A stretch of DNA of 64,000 bases from Bacillus methanolicus PB1 (GCF_000262755.1 NZ_AFEU01000003.1:248001-312000); one strand, 5' to 3'; shown: positions 35,610 to 44,744, numbered from the stretch's first letter. Notes: generated by a model not told the origin, from the letters alone. A program made the numbers and translations.

Positions 35610-35653
35610 AAGACGCCTTGTGGGTAAACACAGGCGCCTTTGGTTGTCCAATC
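35610..35653 (-). ncRNA. Structured leader motif, copy 1
   Basis: Same 44-base unit as 35353-35396, with one difference in the loop. It is followed by TATGTTTTTTT, so the 12-pair stem could act as a terminator. Short hairpins CCTACT/AGTAGG (about 35687-35704) and GGAAT/ATTCC lie upstream in the same leader. Confidence 0.6.
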
Positions 35654-35721
35654 AGCATGGAATTATTCCGATATTTCTTATATTTCCTACTTAAATAGTA
35701 GGGTTTAATTTCTTATTGTGA

Positions 35722-35750
35722 ATCCTATCAGAAATATTTCTTTTCGTCAA
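35722..35750 (-). promoter_or_regulatory. Promoter of the NAMPT/OMPDC/HisI-like operon
   Basis: TTGACG (35745-35750 as complement), a 17-base spacer and TAGGAT (35722-35727), placing the RNA start near 35715 and giving a leader of about 430 bases. Confidence 0.7.
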
Positions 35751-35815
35751 TCCTTTTTTCGCAAATTTTTTCAAAAAAATAGAGCGAAAACGTTGATATT
35801 TTATCCAACAAAAAA

Positions 35816-35842
35816 TCCTGTTCACTCATTAAGTGAACAGGA
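35816..35842 (-). terminator. Terminator of the N-succinyl amino acid operon
   Basis: Perfect TCCTGTTCAC / GTGAACAGGA hairpin, 7-base loop, followed by TTTTTTG on the minus strand. Confidence 0.9.
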
Positions 35843-35856
35843 AACCAAAGCTCATA

Positions 35857-36963
35857 TCATGTAAAAGATTTCTCGAAAACGGTAAATTCTTTAATTGTGT
35901 CATAATTTGGCTCGTATCCGATACCCGGTTTGTCGGGAACCTTAATCCAGCCGTTCTCTACAACAACCTCAGGTTCAATTATATCACGTTCCCAATATCT
36001 TGAAGAGCCGGCTGTATCACCCGGCAGAATAAAATTATCCAGCGTTGTTAATGCAATATTATGTGCCCTGCCTATTCCGGATTCAAGCATGCCGCCGCAC
36101 CAAACGGGAAGTCCGTGTTCCCGGCAAAGATTGTGAATCCTTTTTGATTCGGTCAAACCGCCGACACGCCCTATTTTAATATTAATAATTTTGCAGCTTC
36201 CCAATTCAATTGCTTTCCTTGCATCCTCATAAGAATGAATGCTTTCATCCAGACAGACCGGAGTTTTAATCTCTTTTTGCAGCCGGGCATGGTCGACAAT
36301 ATCATCCGAAGCCAAAGGCTGCTCAATCATCATTAAGTCAAATTCATCCAGCGCCTTTAAAAGATCAATATCTTCAAGGGTATAGGCTGAATTGGCATCT
36401 GCCATTAGCGGAACTTCCGGGAAGCGTTTCCGAATTTCTCTTAGTACTTTAACATCCCATCCCGGCTTGATCTTAATTTTCATCCGTTTATAGCCTTCAT
36501 TAGCATATCCATCAATTAAACGAAGAAGGTCCTCCACTGTTTCCTGGATGCCGATCGAGATTCCGGCCTCAATTTCTTCTTTTTGTCCTCCGAGTGCAGC
36601 GGCAAGTGAAATTCCCTTTTCCTTTGCATATAAGTCCCAGACTGCTCCTTCAACAGTTGATTTTGCCATATTATTTTTCCGTATGTATGAAAAAATGTCC
36701 GAAACTTCATCAGGATGGCTGATTTCTTTATTCAGTATTGCCGGAATTAAAAAATCCTCAAGCATATGCCAGTTCGTTTTTACCGTTTCTTCATTATACC
36801 AGGGTATATGAAATGCAACCGATTCACCCCAGCCGCTCAGCCCATTATCATCAATGGCTTCGAGCAAAAGAAATTCTTTATCCTGAAACGATCCGAAACT
36901 TGTTGTAAACGGGGATTTCATTCTCATTTTCAGATGGCGTAAAATTATCTTTGTTAGTTTCAT
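35857..36963 (-). CDS. N-succinylamino acid racemase / o-succinylbenzoate synthase family (NSAR)
   Basis: About 368-residue enolase-superfamily enzyme. Catalytic KIKIKPGWD (KxK motif, second Lys), metal ligands in ADANSAY, EQPL and DESIHS, and the opposing Lys in [10 protein letters not shown] are in order. The family includes menaquinone OSBS, but the neighbours (N-succinyltransferase and desuccinylase) match the Geobacillus D-amino-acid pathway, where this enzyme racemises N-succinyl-D- to N-succinyl-L-amino acids. No men gene is near. The start is taken at the second candidate after AAGGTG; a GTG three codons upstream is possible. Confidence 0.9.
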   Translation of the reverse strand: MKLTKIILRHLKMRMKSPFTTSFGSFQDKEFLLLEAIDDNGLSGWGESVAFHIPWYNEETVKTNWHMLEDFLIPAILNKEISHPDEVSDIFSYIRKNNMAKSTVEGAVWDLYAKEKGISLAAALGGQKEEIEAGISIGIQETVEDLLRLIDGYANEGYKRMKIKIKPGWDVKVLREIRKRFPEVPLMADANSAYTLEDIDLLKALDEFDLMMIEQPLASDDIVDHARLQKEIKTPVCLDESIHSYEDARKAIELGSCKIINIKIGRVGGLTESKRIHNLCREHGLPVWCGGMLESGIGRAHNIALTTLDNFILPGDTAGSSRYWERDIIEPEVVVENGWIKVPDKPGIGYEPNYDTIKEFTVFEKSFT

Positions 36964-36981
36964 TTCGATCACCTTGTTCGA

Positions 36982-37812
36982 TTAGTCCAGATCCAATGAT
37001 TCCCGTTTTATGAGCAAATAATAGTTAACAGCTGCTGTTTCACCTTTAACAAGTGAAACAGCAGCATATCCGGAAGAAAATAAGGTTTGAAAAATTTTCC
37101 TTGTCTTGAAACGCCAGTCAATCGCCAGTTTATCATCCTTACTTTTTAGAGCCTGAAAATTTGAAGGAACAGGCACATATAACGGTTGATTGTTTTCTCG
37201 AACAGCGGATAATCCGATCATAAAATCCTCTAGTTTCGGTAAAGAGAGGTCCGTCATATCCCATTGAAATATATGCCGTGCATCTGTAATTTTAATCGCT
37301 TGAGGTTCTGAGGCATGAGAGCTATTGATCCACCATTCAACTTTAAAACGGTCGCTCGGAAGCCCGCTGTTTAAGCTGTCTTGCATTTCACCGTAGCAAT
37401 TTTCAACATAGGTTGAACAGACAGCACGCAGTTTCGTTAGATTTAAATAAGCGTTCCTGCTCTCAAGCGGATCATACGTCCATGTAATTAAATCATACCC
37501 CATATCACTTGCTACTTGCTTTTGTTTTGCTTTCAGCATCGCACCGATTCCTTGATCTTGATAATCGGGATGTATACCGAGCATATGGGAACACAAATAG
37601 CTTTTTCCGCCGCGAAATCCAGGAAAACTGTAACTGAATCCGACGATGTTGCCATCGATAAAAGCTCCAAGTAAAAGGCCCCCATTTTGTGAAGCTGTGA
37701 TCGTTTGGTGAAGTGGAATCGGTTCTGTGTTCCAAACTTCTTTTTCAAGCACTTGAACTTGCTGCAGTTCATCACTGCTCTTTAATACCTTGATTTCAAC
37801 AGCTGACAGCAT
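36982..37812 (-). CDS. GNAT acyltransferase, probable D-amino acid N-succinyltransferase
   Basis: 276 residues with an N-terminal GNAT acetyl-CoA fold (about 5-150), including the acyl-CoA loop HPDYQDQGIGAMLKAKQ, and a C-terminal extension. In Geobacillus kaustophilus the homologous neighbour of NSAR uses succinyl-CoA on D-amino acids, and this gene fits that place. It overlaps the desuccinylase gene upstream by 17 bases and precedes NSAR closely, so it is translationally coupled. Confidence 0.82.
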   Translation of the reverse strand: MLSAVEIKVLKSSDELQQVQVLEKEVWNTEPIPLHQTITASQNGGLLLGAFIDGNIVGFSYSFPGFRGGKSYLCSHMLGIHPDYQDQGIGAMLKAKQKQVASDMGYDLITWTYDPLESRNAYLNLTKLRAVCSTYVENCYGEMQDSLNSGLPSDRFKVEWWINSSHASEPQAIKITDARHIFQWDMTDLSLPKLEDFMIGLSAVRENNQPLYVPVPSNFQALKSKDDKLAIDWRFKTRKIFQTLFSSGYAAVSLVKGETAAVNYYLLIKRESLDLD

Positions 37813-38950
37813 TTTGATGTCCTACACTCTGCACTTCAAATGTATTGATGATCGTTTTCGTAAGAATCTCAATGCCTGTAAATATAGCTTCCCGATTAAA
37901 CGTCATATTTGGGTGGTGGAGTCCGGGAAATAATCCGCAGCCTAATCCGAGCATTGTCGCTTTCAAGTGCGGTTTTTTTAGTGAATAAAAATGGAAATCC
38001 TCCCCGCCGGACGTAACTGCCGGTTCTTTCAAATTTTGTTCACCGATAGTATCGAGAATCGCTTTTTTCATATTTTGAATTGCTTCCTCGTGCACTTCTG
38101 CAGCGGCTACTGATCCCTTCGTTTCAAGCCGGATTTCAACTCCATACAAGCATGAAACGGCTTTTGCAATTTTCTCGATTTTTTCCGTCAGTACTTCCAA
38201 TGCTTTGTTCGTCTGTGCCCGCAAATCGATACTAAAAGAGGCTTTGCCGGGAATAATATTGCTGGAGTCGCCTCCCGCATGAAATTTCGTCATCTTCGCC
38301 GAGTATGGAACCATCGGATCCAAATATATGCTCTTCATTTCATTTACAAGCGAAGCACCGATTTCGATCGAATTCTGACCGAGGTGCGGCCGCGCCCCGT
38401 GGGCATCCTCCCCGATGATCACCCCTTCTATAAATTTGGCGGCGCCATGGTAAATGGCAGGACATGCTTCACCGTCGCCTATTTCCTGTTCCGGTCGAAG
38501 ATGAACGCCATATAAATAATCAACATCGTCCATAACGCCTTTTTCAATCAGTTTTAACGCACCTGTTCCCTTCTCTTCAGCAGGCTGGAAAATAAACTTC
38601 AGTTTCCCGTTTGAAGGAAAACCTATTTTTTGCAAAAGAAGCATTACTCCAATCACAATAGTCATATGAGCATCATGCCCGCACGAATGGTTTGCCTGAA
38701 AAGTTCCGTTTACTTCCTGCCAAAGTGCATCCATATCCGTTCTTAATCCAACACAAACATCCCCGCTGCCTACCTCAACAACGAGGCCTGGGCAATCAAT
38801 AAATGTTACTACCCTAAAACCTTTTTCCTCCAATAATGCACGAATAAATTCTGTTGTCTTATATTCCTGCCAGCTGACTTCAGGATTGCTGTGTAAATAC
38901 TCAAATACCGGATAAATAATTGGTTTTAATTCTTGCAGATACTCTTTCAT
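37796..38950 (-). CDS. M20 metallopeptidase, probable N-succinyl-L-amino acid desuccinylase
   Basis: 384-residue amidohydrolase of the M20D type. Metal ligands in HSCGHDAHM, the catalytic Glu in PAEEKGTG, a dimerisation domain at about 180-290 and the C-terminal SGGEDFHFY motif. In this operon it should release free L-amino acid from the NSAR product and pull the racemisation forward. It follows the RpiR regulator by 12 bases. Confidence 0.87.
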   Translation of the reverse strand: MKEYLQELKPIIYPVFEYLHSNPEVSWQEYKTTEFIRALLEEKGFRVVTFIDCPGLVVEVGSGDVCVGLRTDMDALWQEVNGTFQANHSCGHDAHMTIVIGVMLLLQKIGFPSNGKLKFIFQPAEEKGTGALKLIEKGVMDDVDYLYGVHLRPEQEIGDGEACPAIYHGAAKFIEGVIIGEDAHGARPHLGQNSIEIGASLVNEMKSIYLDPMVPYSAKMTKFHAGGDSSNIIPGKASFSIDLRAQTNKALEVLTEKIEKIAKAVSCLYGVEIRLETKGSVAAAEVHEEAIQNMKKAILDTIGEQNLKEPAVTSGGEDFHFYSLKKPHLKATMLGLGCGLFPGLHHPNMTFNREAIFTGIEILTKTIINTFEVQSVGHQNAVSC

Positions 38951-38962
38951 TTTCTTACTCCC

Positions 38963-39817
38963 CTAAGAATCACTATAATAAAAAAAAGATTCTCCATTTA
39001 ATTTTTCATAATTCTCTTTCCTTTTTTTAAACCGGTCCGGATTTCGGACCGTCACGCCGGCAACCAAGGCATTAATAAAAGACATCAATGCAGGAGCGGC
39101 ATCAATTGTGGATCTGTTTGATCGATAAATCGGAAAAACAAGTTCAGCAAACTCCCGAATCGGAGCAAGCGGTGAATCGGTAATCCCAATCACATATGCC
39201 CCTTGCTCCTTCGCCATTTCGGCTACCTTAAGCGTTTCCTTTAAATATCGATGGAAGGAAATGGATACCAGAAGCGAATTTTCGTTCATACTTGCAATGG
39301 TCGAGAAAATATCATCTGTTTCCTTTCTGATGAGCTTGACGTTTTCACGTGCCAATCCTAGTGTGAAAGCGAACCAATGCGCAGCTGTAAACGACGTCCT
39401 TAATCCTGAAACAAAAACGTGTTCCGCCTGTGTCAATTTTTCGATTGCTAGTTCAAAATCGTTTTCGCTTATGGTTTTGATCGTATCTTGAATATGTTTG
39501 CGGTCCCTTTCCATCACCTTCGCAAAAAAATGAGGCTTGTCCACCCATTCCAATTTTTCTGAAAAGAATTGACCAAGACTGCTTTCTTTGAATAATAGTT
39601 GTTTACGAATAATTTTTTGCAGTTCCGAAAATCCGGACAGTTGAATAGCGTAACAGAACCGGATAACGGTAGATTCACTGACCCCTGCCTGAAACCCTAT
39701 CTCCTGGGCATTCTTTACTGCAAAGTCTTTAGGATTTTCAATTAAATATTTAGCAACCTTTTGCTGTCCTTTTGATAACTGGTTGTACTTTTGTTGTATG
39801 ATATCTTGTATGTTCAT
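38963..39817 (-). CDS. RpiR-family transcription regulator with SIS domain
   Basis: 284 residues: N-terminal helix-turn-helix (about 1-77; AGVSESTVIRFCYAIQLSGFSELQ, part) and a SIS sugar-phosphate-like domain (about 120-260; VFVSGLRTSFTAA, LLVSISFHRYLKETLKVA). First gene of the D-to-L amino acid operon, so probably its own regulator. SIS domains usually sense phosphosugars, which would be odd for an amino-acid pathway. RBS AGGAG. Confidence 0.88.
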   Translation of the reverse strand: MNIQDIIQQKYNQLSKGQQKVAKYLIENPKDFAVKNAQEIGFQAGVSESTVIRFCYAIQLSGFSELQKIIRKQLLFKESSLGQFFSEKLEWVDKPHFFAKVMERDRKHIQDTIKTISENDFELAIEKLTQAEHVFVSGLRTSFTAAHWFAFTLGLARENVKLIRKETDDIFSTIASMNENSLLVSISFHRYLKETLKVAEMAKEQGAYVIGITDSPLAPIREFAELVFPIYRSNRSTIDAAPALMSFINALVAGVTVRNPDRFKKRKENYEKLNGESFFYYSDS

Positions 39818-40004
39818 CTTTTTCTCCTGGTGAAGGTTCAGCTTTATTGTAATTTATTATGAAGTTTATACTTCATTTTTAGATAATACTATCAAGCTAC
39901 CATATTTGAATTAGCAATTCAATAACTATTCTGAAAATTTTAATTGTTTTTTCACTCAAGCAAGTTTATTGTCTTCAATAACATCAATACCGTCTTATAA
40001 TAAA

Positions 40005-40037
40005 CAAAAAGAAAAGAGCCGTAAAGCCCTCTTTTAA
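40005..40037 (-). terminator. Terminator of the YitT-like gene
   Basis: AAAAGAGGGC / GGCTCTTTTC hairpin with T-run on the minus strand. Confidence 0.65.
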
Positions 40038-40639
40038 AAATAAAATGACCGATGATCATTTCTTACTATCATTGATGTTACTATACCAACTGTAATAATC
40101 GTTAAACATGAAAAGAAAAAACTTTTAAACCCCAATGCTTGAAATCCAATTACCGCAACAAGTCCATCTATCAAAAAAATTATAACACCAATATTAACAG
40201 AAAAAGTTTTCGATAGAATTTGTGCTAATAAATCAGTCCCGGCTGTACTTGTTTCATAACGTAGCATAATCCCAAACCCAATGCCATTAATCGCTCCGCC
40301 CAGTATGGAACTTACTAGAATAGGCAGTGGAAATTGAGTTTGTAATGGTGAGAGCCAGTCAATAAAAAAGGAGGAAACCATCAATCCATGAAAGCTGCTG
40401 AAAAAATAATTCCGGTTCAAAAACCATGCAGATAAGCAAAGAGGTATGCTTAAAACAATCATACAAAGCCCTGTTTGAACATTGAAGTAATAATGAAGAA
40501 TTAATGCAATGCCAACAATTCCTCCATCTAATAAATGGTGGGGAACCAAAAAACCATTAATGCCCAAACCTATTAACATGCTTCCAATAAAGATTGCCGC
40601 AAATTGTTGAATGATAATAATCACCTTACTTTTTTTCAT
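40034..40639 (-). CDS. YitT-family membrane protein, short form
   Basis: 201 residues with five to six membrane helices and the DUF161 patterns IGLGINGFLVPHHLLDGG and YETSTAGTDLLAQILS. Full YitT proteins have about 280 residues with a cytoplasmic C-terminal domain (DUF2179). Here the protein stops after the membrane part (IVRNDHRSFYF), so the C-terminal domain is absent. Function unknown. Monocistronic. Confidence 0.82.
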   Translation of the reverse strand: MKKSKVIIIIQQFAAIFIGSMLIGLGINGFLVPHHLLDGGIVGIALILHYYFNVQTGLCMIVLSIPLCLSAWFLNRNYFFSSFHGLMVSSFFIDWLSPLQTQFPLPILVSSILGGAINGIGFGIMLRYETSTAGTDLLAQILSKTFSVNIGVIIFLIDGLVAVIGFQALGFKSFFFSCLTIITVGIVTSMIVRNDHRSFYF

Positions 40640-40988
40640 TTAGTTCAAGCATTAAAAAAAATTTTTTTACATGCATGTCCGCTTCATTAATAAATATTCA
40701 AAGCCAACAAAAAAATTCTTATCCTTATCCCGTTCCCTTCTTAAAATAAAAAAATGTCAAATTTCGCTGTTTTGATTTCTCCGCGGAAGATGATTGATTT
40801 TAACTACGAGGTTTATGTATTTTTCCCGGCTATAGATGGTGCGTACCGGGCTTATAATCGATTTCCTTACTTTTTGTCTTGTCTTCAATACTTTAACACT
40901 TTTATGCTTTACTATATTGAATGAAAATTGTGAAAATGGTACAATTAGAGTGGTTAATCCATTCATAGGTTTTGACCCCCAACTATTT
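40640..40988. other. Intergenic region, nothing assigned
   Basis: AT-rich stretch with short open frames on both strands but no RBS-supported gene. Confidence 0.45.
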
Positions 40989-41108
40989 GAGGCTGTCTCA
41001 AAAGACCAAGGGTCAGACCCCATAACACAATATATAGGACATAATATTGGATAAATGTGCTATATATTGATAAATGCGCATGGGGTCAGACCCTTATGAG
41101 ACAGCCTC
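40989..41108. repeat. MITE-like hairpin repeat A3
   Basis: Arms GAGGCTGTCTCA (40989-41000) and TGAGACAGCCTC (41097-41108), inner arms as in A1 and A2, and a core nearly identical to A2. A T-run follows. Confidence 0.85.
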
Positions 41109-41226
41109 CTTTTTTATGCTCGTAAATTATTTCAAATTATGATGATAGTCCCATCAATCTTTTCAGAATATGTTTGTCTACAAGAAATTGCATAAACTAT
41201 AAAACTAACAGAGTGCATAAAATAGA

Positions 41227-41694
41227 TTAAAACTTTTTTTTGGCACTGCCGGAATTCGTCCATTTAAAAACATTCCAAATCATCGCCAAAAACAGAAAAT
41301 AACCGAAGAAAGAATACATATGGTTCCATTCTTCAGAATGAAGAAAGAAACCGATTTGTTCAGACAGCCTTTCGCCCGCAGATGCGGCAGCACTTGCAAC
41401 AACCATTACTCCCCATCTTCTCCATCTTTCTATTCTTTTAGCAATATAAAGAAAAGTCCCCGTCATAATTGGGAGTCCAATCAATGTAAAGGCAATATTT
41501 ATCAAAAAAATATCAGCCAAAGGCCGGACGGGAAACTCATATAGATTTTTCCCTACAAAATAAAGGTCTAAATAAGTCCCTGCCAAAGATGCAAACACGA
41601 TTGAAGGAAAATAGGATAAAAGTTTATTACTTAAAGATCGTTTTCTTGGCGAGTGCGGCAAGTTCGAGTTTTTTAAGTGTTTCGCAATATTCAT
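41227..41694 (-). CDS. Small multi-pass membrane protein
   Basis: 155 residues from ATG 41694 (GGAGAG site), chosen over longer frames that run back into the preceding gene. About four helices with a basic N-terminus (KHLKNSNLPHSPRKR). Distant resemblance to CBO0543-type membrane proteins. It starts 15 bases after the DUF2515 gene and should be co-transcribed with it. Function unknown. Confidence 0.65.
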   Translation of the reverse strand: MNIAKHLKNSNLPHSPRKRSLSNKLLSYFPSIVFASLAGTYLDLYFVGKNLYEFPVRPLADIFLINIAFTLIGLPIMTGTFLYIAKRIERWRRWGVMVVASAAASAGERLSEQIGFFLHSEEWNHMYSFFGYFLFLAMIWNVFKWTNSGSAKKKF

Positions 41695-41708
41695 GAGTGA
41701 TCTCTCCA

Positions 41709-42773
41709 TCAATTTTTTTCGTCTTGGTCTTGCAAATATTCTATGACTCTCCAATCTTGAAACCAATCTCCGGACTCAGCGTCCGGATGGTCAACATTTT
41801 TCCATGCATACTCGAGTCTCGGGCTATATAACCGGAGCGCTCCTTTCCGTAATTGACAATTCTTTAACCGGCGTGTAAATCCAACGTCCGGCAAACCTTC
41901 ATTTATGTCATTGAAAACGTCCGGCCAATAATCTTTGCGGGAACCGGTATGAGGGTGGCTGACCGCCCAGCTTATGACTTTTTCCAATTGGTTCTTATTG
42001 TAAAAAAGCAATCGGTACAGCCGTTTACCGAGCAAGATCCGTTCGTTTAAAGAACCGAAATGATGCAGGGTCTGTCCGATAAATGCAGTTTTTCCGGTCA
42101 TCTTGCCCTCAAACGGAAATAATATATGAGTAAAAGAAAGAAGATCTTGAAGGATGAACTCGGGCGTATGAAAAACCTTATCCTTATAAAAAGGATTCAG
42201 GACGATCCGTTTTTCTAAATAGCTTTGTTCATTAATAACAAGGGCGATTGCTAAAAGATAGCAGTCCCGTGTATGCCAAAAGTAATCCCACATCACCTCC
42301 ATAAACATGGATATATTTAAAAAAGGCAGCAAATAAAAAAGATTTTGATTTCGTTTCATGGATTCTTCATATACCAAGAATTGCGGATAGGCATCTTGAA
42401 AAATCAGCCAGTTTCCTCTTTCCAAAAACGCAAAGAAGTCTTTCTTAGTCTTTTCATTTAGAAGTCTAGAAAGCAGCTCCCCCCTTAAATCAGTCATGTT
42501 CCATCCCCCGTTTCTTGAAACCATATGTCCGAGGAATGCCCAGTGAATCTCAGGAAACTTGCGGTAAAAGTCAAGGTACGCCTTCGTTCTTGTTACATTG
42601 TTCAAGTTCCATTCATTTGTTTTTATCCGGATTTGATGCAAGAGCAGCAGTTCATCCTTCGATAAACATGAATTGGATTTTTTAGCCTTACTCTTTTTTA
42701 TTAAACATTCTTTAATTTCTTTCAGATTTTCTGAAATTTGCGGTTTTTTCCAAATGTTTTTCAGAAAAAAAAT
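41709..42773 (-). CDS. DUF2515 protein (YppC-like), probable ATT start
   Basis: A DUF2515 protein: NNVTRTKAYLDFYRKFPEIHWA and HMVSRNGGWNMTDLRGE (parts) are the family hallmarks. The first conventional start (TTG 42641) would cut off the N-terminus and has a poor RBS. The frame stays open upstream to an ATT at 42771-42773 preceded by GGGGGAGG at 9 bases, giving 354 residues beginning FFLKNIWKKPQISENLKEIK, similar in style to YppC. No ATG, GTG or TTG is available near this RBS. Function unknown, although yppC-type genes are conserved in spore formers. Confidence 0.75.
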   Translation of the reverse strand: MFFLKNIWKKPQISENLKEIKECLIKKSKAKKSNSCLSKDELLLLHQIRIKTNEWNLNNVTRTKAYLDFYRKFPEIHWAFLGHMVSRNGGWNMTDLRGELLSRLLNEKTKKDFFAFLERGNWLIFQDAYPQFLVYEESMKRNQNLFYLLPFLNISMFMEVMWDYFWHTRDCYLLAIALVINEQSYLEKRIVLNPFYKDKVFHTPEFILQDLLSFTHILFPFEGKMTGKTAFIGQTLHHFGSLNERILLGKRLYRLLFYNKNQLEKVISWAVSHPHTGSRKDYWPDVFNDINEGLPDVGFTRRLKNCQLRKGALRLYSPRLEYAWKNVDHPDAESGDWFQDWRVIEYLQDQDEKN

Positions 42774-42860
42774 CGTTGTTCGCCTCCCCCATTGAATTCT
42801 TTTTTCCCGCCAAAAAATGTATAGATAAGTATGAATATCAAAAAGGGAGTTGGGTGAATT

Positions 42861-44744
42861 TTGATAAAACTTGACATTGATGCCGGGATAGGCCGAATTG
42901 TTGAGACGTTAATAAATGACCAGGCTCCGGACGGTTCCTGGCATTACCCGTTTGAGACAGTGATTTCGACAGATGCTTATATGATCATTTTATTAAGGAC
43001 GCTGGAAATAAATGATGAAGATTTGATCCGTGACTTAAGCGAGAGAATTATAAGCAGACAAGAGGAAAATGGCGCATGGAAGCTCTTTCACGATGAAGAG
43101 GATGGAAATTTATCCGCAACCGCAGAAGCCTATTATTCGCTTCTTTATTCAGGCTATTATAAAAAGGAGGACAAAAGGCTTCGGGCGGCAAAACGGTTTA
43201 TTTTATCAAAAGGCGGCATTGAAAAGTCCCATATGTTTACAAAAATCATGCTTGTCCTAACCGGCCAATACCCATGGCCGCCATTTTTTCCAATACCGGT
43301 TGAAATCGTGCTTTTTCCACTTTCCTTCCCGGCCAACTTCTTTGATTTCTCCGTCTTTGGGCGAGCTAATCTTGCTCCCATTCTGATTTTAGCTGACAAA
43401 AAATACAGCAAAAAAACGAAGAGGAGCCCGAATCTTACAGATTTGTTCCATTCAAAAGCAGATGATTTCTTTTATTGGAGAAATTCATCTGAATGGAAGT
43501 CCATTTTTTCTGTTTTAGAAGAGGGAATAAAAAAATTGATCGGTTTTCCGATGCATATTCACTCGCTCTCCATCGAACGGACGAAACAATATATGCTTGA
43601 CCGGATTGAACCGGACGGCACCTTCAACAGTTATTTCAGTTCCACGTTCTTGATGATTTTTGCCTTGCTTTCGCTCGGTTACTCAAAAAGAGATCCGGTC
43701 ATCATAAGAGCTGTCAGCGGATTAAAAGCGATGAAATGCAAAATTAACGGCCATACCCACATGCAGTATACAACATCAACGGTCTGGAATACGTCATTAA
43801 TCAGCTGCGCCCTGCAGAAAGCAGGCATTTCCCCTTCTGAACCGGTTGTTGCCAATGCAAACCGTTATTTACTGGAACGCCAGCACTCTAAATATGGGGA
43901 TTGGACGGTCCATAGTCCATGGAGTTTGCCTGGAGGATGGGGATTTTCAGACATCAATACGATCAACCCCGATATAGATGATACGACTTCATCATTAAGA
44001 GCCATTTCAAAAATTGTTCATCAAGAACCCCTTTATCATCAAGCTTGGGACAGAGGGATTCATTGGCTTTTCTCAATGCAAAATGATGACGGCGGCTGGC
44101 CTGCTTTTGAAAAAAACGTTGACAAAAAAATATTGACCTTCCTTCCGATTGAAGGAGGAAAATTTCTGCTCACTGACCCCAGTACTGCAGATCTAACCGG
44201 CAGAACTTTAGAATTTTTCGGGGCATACACGAATTTATCGAAAAATCATCCATCAATTAAAAAAGGTGTTAACTGGCTCATCAAACATCAGGAAATGGAT
44301 GGTTCCTGGTATGGACGATGGGGAATTTGTTATATATACGGGACGTGGGCGGCGATAACCGGCCTGATTGCATCAGGTGTTTCCACCTATCACCCTTCTA
44401 TTCAAAAAGCTGCCAACTGGCTACATAAAATCCAAAATCATGATGGCGGCTGGGGAGAGTCTTGCAACAGCGATATCAAGAATACGTACATTCCTCTCAG
44501 GGCAAGCACATTGACCCATACCGCTTGGGCGATCGATGCGCTCATAGCCGCTGCGGACCAGCCAACACCGGAAATTCAATCGGGAGTCCGATTTTTACTT
44601 GAGGCTTTCGATAAAAACGATTGAACCAGTTCTTACCCGCAAGGACAGGGAATGGCAGGAGGATTCTACATGCACTACCACAGCTACCGCTACATTTTCT
44701 CTTTGCTCGCTTTGTCTCATTATAAGCAAAAGTTTCAAGGGTAA
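42861..44744 (+). pseudogene. sqhC: Squalene-hopene/sporulenol cyclase with in-frame TGA
   Basis: Terpene cyclase of the squalene-hopene family, nearest to B. subtilis SqhC, which makes sporulenol from tetraprenyl curcumene for spores. The catalytic DIDDT lies at residues 371-375 and several QW motifs (QNDDGGWP, QEMDGSWYGRWG, QNHDGGWGES) are intact. A TGA at 44622-44624 ends the frame after 587 residues, but the same frame continues TSSYPQGQGMAGGFYMHYHSYRY (part) to TAA at 44742-44744, the normal C-terminus. TGA stands where a Trp (TGG) is expected. Either a one-base nonsense mutation or UGA read-through. Confidence 0.88.

Noticed and set aside
35310-35715. Assignment of the leader motif to a known NAD, PRPP, THF or preQ1 riboswitch
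   Set aside because: None of the consensus blocks I remember fits; left as unassigned.
35857-36963. MenC (o-succinylbenzoate synthase) as the only role of the enolase-superfamily gene
   Set aside because: No menaquinone genes nearby; the two neighbouring N-succinyl enzymes favour the NSAR role.
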